Source: Paenibacillus arenosi (GTDB lineage Bacteria > Bacillota > Bacilli > Paenibacillales > Paenibacillaceae). From it: a DNA stretch of 64,000 nt. The notes beneath the pieces are model-generated. The model was not told the DNA's origin, did no database searches, and saw nothing but the letters and a program-made list of their open reading frames with translations. A program made the position numbers and the translations under genes. Shown piece after piece: positions 45,298 to 53,836 of the stretch; position 1 is the first letter of the stretch; every line of letters begins with the position of its first letter. Location: contig NZ_JACYTN010000020.1 of NCBI RefSeq assembly GCF_014841135.1, positions 1 to 64,000 on the forward strand. The letters are read 5' to 3'.

Positions 45298-45386
45298 GCC
45301 TGAATACCGTTATGTATACTGGCGCATTTCGAATGGCCTCACACCCGAAAATGACCGCTGTACGGATTTCAGGAGGAATGAACAAG

Positions 45387-45821
45387 ATGCATAGTGAGGG
45401 GCGCATGGTAACTGTATTTGCTCCCAATGCGATGGGTGTTGATTTTTTGAAGCAGCTGCGAGGTGCGAATGTATCTGTAGCCGCGATATCGAACAATACC
45501 CGTCTAACAGCTAATATGGAGAAGTTAGGTGTAAAGCATATTTGCAACGTGCGAACGACATCGCAGCGAAAGACAATGGTGCTGCCAACTGTACCTGTAG
45601 GGCGCATGTATGTATTTGAGCAAAGCTTCGCACTGACATGCCGCTTGTTGCAGCAGTGTCGTCCTTGGACGGACGAAATCATTACGGTGATTACGAAACA
45701 GAATTATCCGAAGTCGATTTATCGGATGTTGGGGGCAGATTTGGTCATTTATACGCAGTCAGACCAAGTGTCCTTTCTGCTGACTGATTTATTGAGTCAG
45801 GACAGCCATCAGCCTGCTTGA
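45387..45821 (+). CDS. Small RCK/TrkA-N-like protein under riboswitch 1
   Basis: A 144-aa soluble protein. Its second half (DEIITVITKQNYPKSIYRML, then GADLVIYTQSDQVSFLLTDLL) follows the pattern of the TrkA-N/RCK nucleotide-binding domain of potassium channels and transporters. The first half (VFAPNAMGVDFLKQLRGANV, then KLGVKHICNVRTT) fits a Rossmann start but lacks the GxGxxG loop, so nucleotide binding is doubtful. There is no RCK-C domain. I chose ATG 45387, ten bases after AGGAGG; earlier in-frame codons overlap the leader. Its place between two c-di-AMP riboswitches and before kdp suggests a role in potassium uptake. Confidence 0.7.
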   Translation: MHSEGRMVTVFAPNAMGVDFLKQLRGANVSVAAISNNTRLTANMEKLGVKHICNVRTTSQRKTMVLPTVPVGRMYVFEQSFALTCRLLQQCRPWTDEIITVITKQNYPKSIYRMLGADLVIYTQSDQVSFLLTDLLSQDSHQPA

Positions 45822-45891
45822 ACGAGCTTATGATGATCATAGCCTCGTATGGTTCGGGTATAGGTGATGATAGAAATACAATCAGATAGCT

Positions 45892-46085
45892 TTGGGCTTT
45901 GCTCATCGCTGAGTCCCTTTATAAGGGAACGGGGGAACCAATCGATATGCATCTGCATGTCTGGGGTGAGTCCGGATGACTGCTCGGCTTCCATTGCATA
46001 GATGGAGCGTCGAATTAGCATCTGGTAGGGCGACTCTTGCGTCCGAATCCGTCAGCTAACCTCGTAAGCGTCCGTAGAGGCAGCC
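45892..46085 (+). ncRNA. ydaO/yuaA-class c-di-AMP riboswitch 2 (kdp leader)
   Basis: All conserved blocks are present: TCGCTGAGTCCC, ACGGGGGAACCAA, GGGGTGAGT, GGTAGGGCGAC, CCGAATCCGTCAGCTAACCT and CGTAAGCGTCC, with outer complementarity between GGGCTTTGCTC and GAGGCAGCC. It is shorter than copy 1 in the variable arm and is followed by an intrinsic terminator, the classical transcriptional OFF arrangement. It controls the kdp operon. Confidence 0.94.
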
Positions 46086-46132
46086 TTATTTCGTCGTGGA
46101 TCGATGCACGGTTTCTATAGCTGTGTTTATTT

Positions 46133-46172
46133 GGCCACGCGGAAAGGGGACCTCCTTCCGCGTGGCCTTTTT
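46133..46172 (+). terminator. Riboswitch-controlled terminator ahead of kdp
   Basis: Perfect 12-bp stem GGCCACGCGGAA / TTCCGCGTGGCC, then TTTTT, 48 bases after riboswitch 2 and 88 bases before the first start codon of the operon. Expected to form when c-di-AMP is bound. Confidence 0.93.
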
Positions 46173-46260
46173 GCGTCCCGACAAGTCAGTATGCTTGCCG
46201 GCAAGAGCGAAAATCAGGAGAGCGCAACAGCATCTGACTAGACAAAGGGAGGAATGGTAC

Positions 46261-46353
46261 ATGTTCGATGCGGTGATGTGTATTTTACTGTTGATGTTAG
46301 GAATTGCAGCCTATGTCGTCATACATTGGTGCTCGCAAGAAATTGATAGATGA
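46261..46353 (+). CDS. 30-aa single-membrane-helix peptide ahead of kdpF
   Basis: MFDAVMCILLLMLGIAAYVV then a short polar end (HWCSQEIDR). ATG 46261 has GGGAGGAATGGTAC upstream, a strong site. It is one hydrophobic helix with two Cys residues, similar in size to KdpF but not in sequence. It lies in the same unit, 10 bases before the kdpF start codon. It may be a second small subunit or a regulator of the Kdp ATPase (inference). Confidence 0.65.
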   Translation: MFDAVMCILLLMLGIAAYVVIHWCSQEIDR

Positions 46354-46363
46354 GGTGATGGAA

Positions 46364-46444
46364 ATGATGATCGCGCTAGGTATTGTGATTGCTGCACTAT
46401 TTCTATATTTAGCATACGCGCTAGTTAAACCTGAGAAGTTCTAA
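46364..46444 (+). CDS. kdpF: Potassium-transporting ATPase subunit KdpF
   Basis: 26 residues: MMIALGIVIAALFLYLAYAL, then VKPEKF. The single helix followed by the A-x-x-x-P-E-x-F type end is the KdpF signature. KdpF stabilises the KdpABC complex in the membrane. GAGGTGATGG provides the ribosome binding site. It lies 143 bases before kdpA. Confidence 0.85.
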   Translation: MMIALGIVIAALFLYLAYALVKPEKF

Positions 46445-46587
46445 TTTCAGCAGATACTAGGCGTAAATAATTAAAAATACTTGGCATGCAACTGGGAATT
46501 ACGTAACTAGTAATTCGGAACGCACCGAAACAAGATACGATGTTGAATGATCGAAGCGGGGTTAAATCTAGAGAGGTGGAACGAGAG

Positions 46588-48264
46588 ATGACGTTATTAG
46601 GCTGGGTATCGATTGGCCTTACTCTACTGCTAGTGCTATTGTTGGCACGCCCAACAGGTATTTATCTAGCACGAGTATTTCATAGTGAAGGGGCACGGAT
46701 GCCGCTTAACGGTATATTTGGACCGATAGAGAAACTATTGTTCAAGCTATTTGGCATTAAAGAAACGAATCAGACGTGGAAAAGTTATGCGACAGCATTA
46801 ATTTTGACGAATGTGTTTATGATGCTGCTTGTTTACACCGTATTACGCTTGCAAGGCAGTCTTCCGTTGAACCCAAGCGGCATAGCGGGTATGGAGCCGA
46901 CATTGGCGTTCAATACGACAATCAGCTTTATGACGAATACGAACTTGCAGCATTACAGCGGTGAAAGCGGATTGAGCTATTTGTCTCAAACGCTGGGCAT
47001 TACGTTCATGATGTTTACAGCACCAGCTACTTCGCTTGCGATTGCCTTTGCCTTTATGAGAGGAATTGCTGGCAAGCCGCTCGGCAACTTCTTCGTAGAT
47101 TTAGTGCGCAGCATCGTACGCGTGCTGATGCCGATAGCTATCGTTGCAGCGATTCTATTGGTTGCCTTGGGGACACCACAAACATTTGCACCAACAGAAA
47201 CGGTGACAACGCTGCAAGGTGCAGAGCAGCAAATTGCCCGCGGGCCAATCGCTTCCTTCTTATCTATTAAGGAATTAGGCAATAACGGTGGCGGGTTTAT
47301 GGGTGTGAACTCTGCGCATCCGTTTGAAAATACAAACGGCATTAACAATATGCTGCAAATTTTGCTCATGATGCTGTTAACGACTTCTCTTCCGTTTGCA
47401 TACGGTCGAATTGTTGGAAGTGCGAAAGAAGGCAGAGTACTCTTCGTCGCCATGTCAATTATGTTTATTATGATGCTTGGAATCGCGGTAACAGCAGAGC
47501 AAGTGGGCAATCCAGCACTGCATCAGCTTGGTATGTCAGGCCCTAGTATGGAAGGTAAGGAAGTGCGCTTTGGTGTAGCACAGTCTGCCTTGTACGCAGT
47601 CGTTACGACAGCTTCTGAGACAGGGGCCGTTAACACGATGCATGACACATTAACACCGCTTGGTGGATTAGTTCCGCTAGGAAATATGATGCTTAATACC
47701 GTGTTTGGCGGTGTAGGTGTAGGTTTTGTGAACGTATTGATGTATGCGATGATTGCCGTATTTTTATCAGGCTTAATGGTAGGACGCACTCCTGAATTTT
47801 TGGGACGCAAGTTGGAAATTCGGGAAATGAAGCTTATCGCCGTAACACTTATTATTCAGCCGATTCTTATTTTGGTGCCGACGGCGATCGCGCTTGTATT
47901 TTATCCTGAGACGATATCAAATGCTGGCTTCCATGGCATTTCACAGGTGCTGTATGAATATACGTCTTCAGCTGCAAACAACGGGTCAGGGTTTGAGGGA
48001 CTTGGCGATGCAACACCATTCTGGAATATATCAACGGGATTGGTTATGTTCTTCGGACGCTATATTAGCATGATTACGTTGCTGGCTGTTGCTGGATCGC
48101 TTATGGCGAAACGTCCAGTGCCGGTCACATCAGGTACATTTAAGACGAGCAACGCAACGTTCGGTACGATTTTCGTCGGTACGATTCTCGTTGTTGGTGC
48201 TTTGACGTTCTTCCCGATTCTTGTGCTTGGACCAATTGCAGAACATTTGACTTTGTGGAAATAA
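46588..48264 (+). CDS. kdpA: Potassium-transporting ATPase potassium-binding subunit KdpA
   Basis: 558 aa with about ten membrane segments, the potassium-translocating subunit related to ion channels. Filter-region segments are visible: FNTTISFMTNTNLQHYSGE, NNGGGFMGVNSAHPFEN, VTTASETGAVNTM and AANNGSGFEG, the four selectivity-filter loops. I chose ATG 46588 (MTLLGWVSIG), eight bases after GAGAGGTGG, because it gives the normal family length; the in-frame ATG at 46540 would add 16 unusual residues. Confidence 0.95.
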   Translation: MTLLGWVSIGLTLLLVLLLARPTGIYLARVFHSEGARMPLNGIFGPIEKLLFKLFGIKETNQTWKSYATALILTNVFMMLLVYTVLRLQGSLPLNPSGIAGMEPTLAFNTTISFMTNTNLQHYSGESGLSYLSQTLGITFMMFTAPATSLAIAFAFMRGIAGKPLGNFFVDLVRSIVRVLMPIAIVAAILLVALGTPQTFAPTETVTTLQGAEQQIARGPIASFLSIKELGNNGGGFMGVNSAHPFENTNGINNMLQILLMMLLTTSLPFAYGRIVGSAKEGRVLFVAMSIMFIMMLGIAVTAEQVGNPALHQLGMSGPSMEGKEVRFGVAQSALYAVVTTASETGAVNTMHDTLTPLGGLVPLGNMMLNTVFGGVGVGFVNVLMYAMIAVFLSGLMVGRTPEFLGRKLEIREMKLIAVTLIIQPILILVPTAIALVFYPETISNAGFHGISQVLYEYTSSAANNGSGFEGLGDATPFWNISTGLVMFFGRYISMITLLAVAGSLMAKRPVPVTSGTFKTSNATFGTIFVGTILVVGALTFFPILVLGPIAEHLTLWK

Positions 48265-48293
48265 TCGTTTGCGAACGAGAGGAGAAATAAGCA

Positions 48294-50381
48294 ATGAGTA
48301 CAGTACAATCGATGAAAACTCCGTCATCGTATGATAGCGGGTCTCGAAGTGAAATCAAGAAATCGAAGTCGATGTTCGGTGGCGACATCGTTCGTCAAGC
48401 TTCTATAGATGCTTTGCGCAAATTCCATCCGAAGTTTATGATCAAAAATCCGATGATGTTCCTTGTGGAACTTGGCTTTGTTATCACCTTGCTATTGACG
48501 TTTGTCCCTGATGCATTCGGGAGCGCAGCTCCTCGCTGGTACAACGGAGTTGTTAGTTTGATTTTGTTTGTGACTGTGTGGTTCGCGAACTTCGCGGAAG
48601 CGTTGGCGGAAGGTAGAGGGAAAGCCCAAGCAGATTCCTTGAAGCAGACGAAGAAAGACTTGTGGGCGCAAAAAGTGACTTCGACAGGTACGATTCGTGT
48701 TTCTTCTGTAAGCTTACGAAAAGGCGATATTATTATCGTTCGTGAAGGTGAGACCATTGCTGGTGACGGGGAAGTTATTGAAGGCTTGGCATCGATTGAT
48801 GAGTCTGCGATTACGGGGGAATCCGCTCCTGTACTAAAGGAATCAGGCGGTGACTTTTGCTCCGTTACAGCTGGAACACGTGTGGTAAGTGACTGGGTGA
48901 AAGTTCGTATTACAAGTGATCCGGGCGAATCCTTCTTGGATCGCATGATTGCCTTGGTTGAAGGAGCAGAACGTCAAAAGACGCCGAATGAACTAGCGTT
49001 GCATACGGTACTTGTAAGCTTGACACTTATTTTTCTTATCGTAGTCGTTACACTTCCTTTCTTCGGTAAATATTTGAACATTACGCTGCATACGGCAGAA
49101 TTGATTGCGCTGCTTGTCTGTCTTATTCCGACGACAATCGGTGGCTTACTCTCCGCTATCGGGATCGCAGGTATGGATCGCGTTACGCGCTTCAACGTCA
49201 TAGCTACTTCTGGTAAAGCGGTCGAAGCATGCGGAGATATCCATACTATTATTTTGGATAAGACAGGTACGATTACGTATGGTAACCGTCTTGCGAACGA
49301 TCTAATTCCGGTTAATGGCAACAGTGTGCAGACATTGGCACGCTGGGCAGCTGTAAGTTCTCATTCTGATGAGACTCCAGAAGGGCGCTCTGTATTGGAG
49401 TGGCTTGTGAAGCACAGTCTTAGCTATGATCGTGAGCTGTCAGAGCAAGGAGAGTTTGTCCCCTTCAAAGCAGAAACGCGGATGAGTGGCATTGATTTGC
49501 CAGATGGACGGCTCGTTCGTAAAGGTGCGGTAGATGCGATTAAGCAGTGGGTTGCAAGTAAAGGCGGGGTAATTCCAGCTGATCTTGATGGTGTTACAGA
49601 AAAAATTGCAAAGGCAGGCGGTACACCGCTAGCTGTTGCAGTAGACAATCAAATTTATGGCGTTATTTATTTGAAGGATACGGTAAAACCAGGTATGCGC
49701 GAACGGTTCGAACAGCTGCGGAAAATGGGAATTCGCACGGTAATGTGTACGGGTGATAATCCGCTTACTGCTGCCACAATTGCTCGCGAAGCTGGGGTGG
49801 ATGACTTTATTGCAGAGAGCAAGCCGGAAGATAAGCTGGCCTTAATTCGTAAAGAGCAAGGAGAAGGCAAACTTGTTGCGATGACAGGGGACGGTACGAA
49901 TGATGCGCCAGCACTGGCGCAAGCGGATGTCGGTATTGCGATGAACAGTGGAACAACAGCAGCAAAAGAAGCTGCCAACATGGTCGATTTGGATTCGGAT
50001 CCGACAAAAGTAATTGAAGTCGTAGCCATCGGCAAGCAGTTGCTTATGACGCGCGGCGCACTGACTACGTTCAGTATTGCGAACGATGTGGCTAAATATT
50101 TTGCCATCATTCCAGCCTTGTTTATGATCGCAATTCCTGAATTGTCTGCTCTGAATATAATGGGTCTTCATTCACCGATGTCAGCCGTTTTGTCGGCACT
50201 TGTGTTCAATGCGGTTATTATTCCGCTGCTCATTCCGTTAGCGATGAAAGGGGTAGCTTACAAGCCGCTTAGCTCGGAACAACTGCTGCGCCGTAATATG
50301 TTGATTTACGGACTAGGTGGTCTCGTGGCACCATTTATCGGCATTAAGCTAATAGATTTAGTTGTCGGAGTTTTCTTGTAA
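48294..50381 (+). CDS. kdpB: Potassium-transporting ATPase ATP-binding subunit KdpB
   Basis: 695 aa, a P-type ATPase. Motifs: SAITGES (actuator), IPTTIGG in the membrane, the phosphorylated Asp in [10 protein letters not shown] at residue ~322, KGAVDAI and [18 protein letters not shown]. It powers potassium import through KdpA. The N-terminus (first ~35 residues, Ser/Lys-rich) is somewhat longer than in E. coli. ATG 48294 follows AGAGGAG, 29 bases after kdpA. Confidence 0.96.
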   Translation: MSTVQSMKTPSSYDSGSRSEIKKSKSMFGGDIVRQASIDALRKFHPKFMIKNPMMFLVELGFVITLLLTFVPDAFGSAAPRWYNGVVSLILFVTVWFANFAEALAEGRGKAQADSLKQTKKDLWAQKVTSTGTIRVSSVSLRKGDIIIVREGETIAGDGEVIEGLASIDESAITGESAPVLKESGGDFCSVTAGTRVVSDWVKVRITSDPGESFLDRMIALVEGAERQKTPNELALHTVLVSLTLIFLIVVVTLPFFGKYLNITLHTAELIALLVCLIPTTIGGLLSAIGIAGMDRVTRFNVIATSGKAVEACGDIHTIILDKTGTITYGNRLANDLIPVNGNSVQTLARWAAVSSHSDETPEGRSVLEWLVKHSLSYDRELSEQGEFVPFKAETRMSGIDLPDGRLVRKGAVDAIKQWVASKGGVIPADLDGVTEKIAKAGGTPLAVAVDNQIYGVIYLKDTVKPGMRERFEQLRKMGIRTVMCTGDNPLTAATIAREAGVDDFIAESKPEDKLALIRKEQGEGKLVAMTGDGTNDAPALAQADVGIAMNSGTTAAKEAANMVDLDSDPTKVIEVVAIGKQLLMTRGALTTFSIANDVAKYFAIIPALFMIAIPELSALNIMGLHSPMSAVLSALVFNAVIIPLLIPLAMKGVAYKPLSSEQLLRRNMLIYGLGGLVAPFIGIKLIDLVVGVFL

Positions 50382-50624
50382 ATTCCAAAGAACTCGACTA
50401 CAACAGCGATTGTAAACAGGATCTGCTCTTCAAAAGTAAAGGCAACGAATAGGGTTTATCGAGTCATTTCCATTTTCAGATTAAATAGAGAATAAATAAG
50501 ATATGAAAAAGGTTTTACATGTAATGTAGTTACCGAAATGAAGGTCTACCTATAAAAATAGAGATACACTCCTATTAAAAATAACAAGGATACTATGCGT
50601 AAATACGCGAAAGGATGACCATGC
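50382..50624 (+). other. Unusual 243-base gap between kdpB and kdpC
   Basis: AT-rich, without an open reading frame that I can support and without a clear terminator. Most kdp operons have kdpB and kdpC nearly touching. An internal promoter or processing site is possible, but I see no convincing -35/-10 pair. Confidence 0.5.
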
Positions 50625-51263
50625 ATGAACACTTACGCTTCATCATCAAACAGTCGTGAATCATCAGCCTCTCACTCACAAGGAAATAATCAAGGTGGTG
50701 GTCTGGGCACCATTATCCGAATGAGCATCGGCCTTATGGTCTTATGCGGGCTTGTGTATCCAATTGTTATGACGGCGGCAGCACAAACCTTATTTCCTCA
50801 TCAAGCGAATGGTAGTCTAGTAAAGGATAAAAGTGGTCAAATTGTTGGTTCAGCATTAATTGGCCAGACTTTTACGGATTCGAAATATTTCCACGGACGT
50901 GTATCCAGTATTGAATATAACGGAGTTGGTTCAGGCTCAGGCAACTTAGCACCGTCGAACGAAGCGCTCACAGAGCGTGTAGCCCAATCGTTTAGCGATT
51001 GGAAGGAACAGAACCCACAAGTGGCGGTATCTGAAGTTCCAGCAGATTTATTGACAAATTCGGCTTCGGGTCTTGATCCACATATCACGCCTCAAGCAGC
51101 AGTTGTGCAGATCCCTCGTATTGTTAAAGCAACAGGACTGTCTGAGTCTCAATTGGCGCAGTTAGTGGAAAAGCATACGGAAGGGCCTGACCTTGGAGTG
51201 TTTGGTGAAAGTAGAGTCAATGTGTTGTTATTGAATATCGAATTGGGACAATTGTTGAAATAA
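50625..51263 (+). CDS. kdpC: Potassium-transporting ATPase subunit KdpC
   Basis: 212 aa: a Ser/Asn/Gln-rich N-terminus (~30 residues), one membrane helix (IRMSIGLMVLCGLVYPIVMT), then the periplasm-type domain with the family blocks LIGQTFTDSKYFHGRVS, NLAPSNEALTERV, SASGLDPHITPQAA and LVEKHTEGPDLGVFGE. KdpC joins the pump complex and raises ATP affinity. ATG 50625 follows AAGGATG. It is slightly longer than the usual ~190 aa because of the polar extension. Confidence 0.95.
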   Translation: MNTYASSSNSRESSASHSQGNNQGGGLGTIIRMSIGLMVLCGLVYPIVMTAAAQTLFPHQANGSLVKDKSGQIVGSALIGQTFTDSKYFHGRVSSIEYNGVGSGSGNLAPSNEALTERVAQSFSDWKEQNPQVAVSEVPADLLTNSASGLDPHITPQAAVVQIPRIVKATGLSESQLAQLVEKHTEGPDLGVFGESRVNVLLLNIELGQLLK

Positions 51264-51286
51264 AAGCACTAGGCGGGAGGTTGGCC

Positions 51287-53659
51287 ATGAAAGAAGGGGA
51301 TGCTTATCGCAGGCGCTCGCCTGAGGTGCTGCTTAAGCTCATTGAGGAGATGCGGCGCGGCCGACTATGCATTCTTGTAGCAGTGGCTAGTGGCGCTGGG
51401 AAGACGACTCAATTGATTCATGAAGGTGAATTAAGAGCGAAAGAAGGCTTGGAGGTTGTCTGGGGAACTTCTGTACCAGAGCAAGACACTGCTACCTCAT
51501 CAATAGAAGCGGTTGCAGCAATAAGTTGGGCTCGTGGTCAGTTACAGTTGGAAGATTTGGACGTGGAGCGTTTGTGCGAACGAGCACCAGATATCGTGCT
51601 AGTAGATGGCTTAGCCCAGCCGAATCGCCCTGAAGCAGCACGAACACGCCGGTTGGACGATGTGCGATTTTTGTTGCAGCAAGGAATTAGTGTCATTGCG
51701 ACAATGAATGCCTATGAAGACGAGCGTGTTAGTGAACAAGCTCGTCGTATCGCTGGTGTCGATCCGAAATGGACCTTGCCAGCAGAGGTGCTGCAGGCAG
51801 CAGATGAGGTTCGCTTGCTGGATGTATCCGCAGAAACGTTAATGGAGCGCAGGCAGGTTTATTCGCAGAAGGAACGTATATCGTTTGCATCGGTAAATAA
51901 GAAAAGACAAAATAAACGAGTTTCTGAACGAAGCCGGCTCAGCATTTTGCGTGAGCTGGCTTTGCGCACGATAGCGAATGATGTGAATGGTTCATTGGAG
52001 CAGCATCGACATGAGCTAGGATTGGAGGGTCCATCTGGGGTGACGGAACGCATTCTCGTCCTCGCACAATATGGATGGAACGGTTCTATTCATGTTCGCC
52101 GTGGTGAGCAGGTGGCGAAACGACTGAACGGAGAATTGTTTATTTTATCGTTTGTGGATCCAGATGTGCCTTTAACTCAGCTCCAGCTAACATTTCAACG
52201 ATCATTGAAGAAACTGGTGCAAAAAATAGGCGCTGAGTGGGAGGAAGTGCCCTTGTCCTCACGCAGGCGTATGGCAGGATTGCTGTCCCAATATGCATGG
52301 ACACACAGCATGACTCGAATCGTACTAGGACATTCACGCCAGTCGAGGTGGCAGGAATGGCTGCATGGTTCACTTGTGAATGGTTTGCTGCGGACGGTGG
52401 AGCATACGGACTTGTTCTTTGTGGCGGATCGTTCGGAACGCGAAGGTGAGCGTGTATTTCCTGTGAAGACAGAGCAAAGGATGCCGACACAAGCGTTTAA
52501 ACGTTGGACCGCAGGTGAACTTGAGGAGCGTGCGGATGGACTAAGGCGTGGACATTTTAAAATTATTATTGGTGCAGCCCCTGGTGTTGGTAAGACGTAC
52601 AAAATGCTGCAAGAGGGCAATCGACTGCTCGAGCAGGGGATAGATGTCGTAATTGGCCTTCTAGAAACGCATGGTAGACGTGAAACGGCTGCTCAAATTG
52701 GAGCTTTGCCTATAGTGAAGCGTCAGAAAATCAAATATCAAGCTCACTTATTAGAAGAAATGAATGTAGCAGAAATATTGACGAGAAAGCCTGAGCTAGT
52801 GCTCGTTGATGAATTGGCACATACGAATGTGCCTGGCAGTGTGCATGCTAAGCGCTATGAGGATGTTATTCAACTACTGGAAGCGGGTATTTCAGTCATG
52901 TCAACGGTAAATGTCCAGCATATTGAGAGCTTGAATGATGCTGTAGAGCACTTAACAGGGGTGCGTGTCAGGGAAACGGTTCCTGACGGGGTGCTGCGTC
53001 TTGCAGATGAGATGGAATTGATCGATGTTACCCCATCTACGATTCAAAAGCGAATGCAGGATGGGCTGATTTATGCAAAAGACAAGGTTGATCAGGCGCT
53101 GAACAACTTTTTTCGCATACCTAACTTGATTGGACTTCGCGAGCTTGCCTTGCGTGAAGTAGCCGACGATGTCGATGAGCGCTTGGAATCGTGGGAACGG
53201 CGTGCACTGCTGCGGGGGCCGTGGAGGCGCAAAGAAGTAATTTTTGTATGTGTTGAACCTGATGAGCGTGCGGAACGCCTTGTGCGTCATGGGTTTCGAA
53301 TTGCGCATCGATTAAAGGCGGAGCTGCATGTTATTTGTCTTCCTGTATCGAAGATGCTCCCATCACTTCTATCATTAAATGGTAAACATACCGCGAGTCA
53401 ACCATTTCTGAAATGGTGTGAGCAAACCGAGGCATTAACCGTTCGACTTGGGGGGACATTTCGTGTTCAAGCGAGTGTGGCTTGTCAATATTGGGCGAAG
53501 GAAGCGGTTCGCCTAGCTGATGAACATAAAGCTTCTCAAATGATAGTAGGTGTACCTGCACGGCGTATGCGCAAATCACATATGGGACGTATGCAAATGT
53601 TAATGCGAATTGCCCGTCATATGGATGTATTAGTGGTAACTGATAATGAAAGGATGTAA
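51287..53659 (+). CDS. kdpD: Kinase-less KdpD with tandem duplicated sensor module
   Basis: 790 aa, built of two KdpD-N plus USP-like modules and nothing else. Module 1 (residues ~1-385): Walker A variant ASGAGKT (36-40) and Walker B region LVDGLAQPN instead of DELAHTN. Module 2 (~405-790): canonical GAAPGVGKT (429-437), LVDELAHTN, GISVMSTVNVQHIESLND and LRELALREVADDVDERL, then a USP domain ending ASQMIVGVPAR. There are no membrane helices, histidine-kinase or ATPase domains, and no kdpE follows. Short KdpD forms exist in cyanobacteria and some Bacillota, and the USP domain of S. aureus KdpD binds c-di-AMP. ATG 51287 is six bases after GGGAGG. Confidence 0.88.
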   Translation: MKEGDAYRRRSPEVLLKLIEEMRRGRLCILVAVASGAGKTTQLIHEGELRAKEGLEVVWGTSVPEQDTATSSIEAVAAISWARGQLQLEDLDVERLCERAPDIVLVDGLAQPNRPEAARTRRLDDVRFLLQQGISVIATMNAYEDERVSEQARRIAGVDPKWTLPAEVLQAADEVRLLDVSAETLMERRQVYSQKERISFASVNKKRQNKRVSERSRLSILRELALRTIANDVNGSLEQHRHELGLEGPSGVTERILVLAQYGWNGSIHVRRGEQVAKRLNGELFILSFVDPDVPLTQLQLTFQRSLKKLVQKIGAEWEEVPLSSRRRMAGLLSQYAWTHSMTRIVLGHSRQSRWQEWLHGSLVNGLLRTVEHTDLFFVADRSEREGERVFPVKTEQRMPTQAFKRWTAGELEERADGLRRGHFKIIIGAAPGVGKTYKMLQEGNRLLEQGIDVVIGLLETHGRRETAAQIGALPIVKRQKIKYQAHLLEEMNVAEILTRKPELVLVDELAHTNVPGSVHAKRYEDVIQLLEAGISVMSTVNVQHIESLNDAVEHLTGVRVRETVPDGVLRLADEMELIDVTPSTIQKRMQDGLIYAKDKVDQALNNFFRIPNLIGLRELALREVADDVDERLESWERRALLRGPWRRKEVIFVCVEPDERAERLVRHGFRIAHRLKAELHVICLPVSKMLPSLLSLNGKHTASQPFLKWCEQTEALTVRLGGTFRVQASVACQYWAKEAVRLADEHKASQMIVGVPARRMRKSHMGRMQMLMRIARHMDVLVVTDNERM

Positions 53660-53661
53660 GG

Positions 53662-53688
53662 AACGGCTGATTTTATTGGCCGTTTTTT
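53662..53688 (+). terminator. Terminator of the kdp operon
   Basis: AACGGC / GCCGTT stem with an 11-base loop, followed by TTTT. Confidence 0.7.
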
Positions 53689-53836
53689 CTGTTTTCATAG
53701 GCTGACGCAAGTAAATTGTACACTTGGATAAGGTTCAAATGTCGTGCCGATATGTGACCTGTACTAATATATTGAAGTACATTGGTGAAGAGAGGGGGGA
53801 CTGACCCTGTGACCTATCGGTCGACAGGTAACTGCT

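Noticed and set aside
44972-45682. Minus-strand frame of 236 codons over riboswitch 1 and the RCK-like gene
   Set aside because: It crosses a highly conserved structured RNA and a better-supported gene on the other strand.
46096-46353. An 85-codon reading of the 30-aa peptide frame
   Set aside because: It would pass through the terminator stem; the strong ribosome binding site precedes the ATG at 46261 only.
53660-53836. A kdpE response regulator expected after kdpD
   Set aside because: There is no open frame for it; the operon ends in a terminator and a sugar operon follows.
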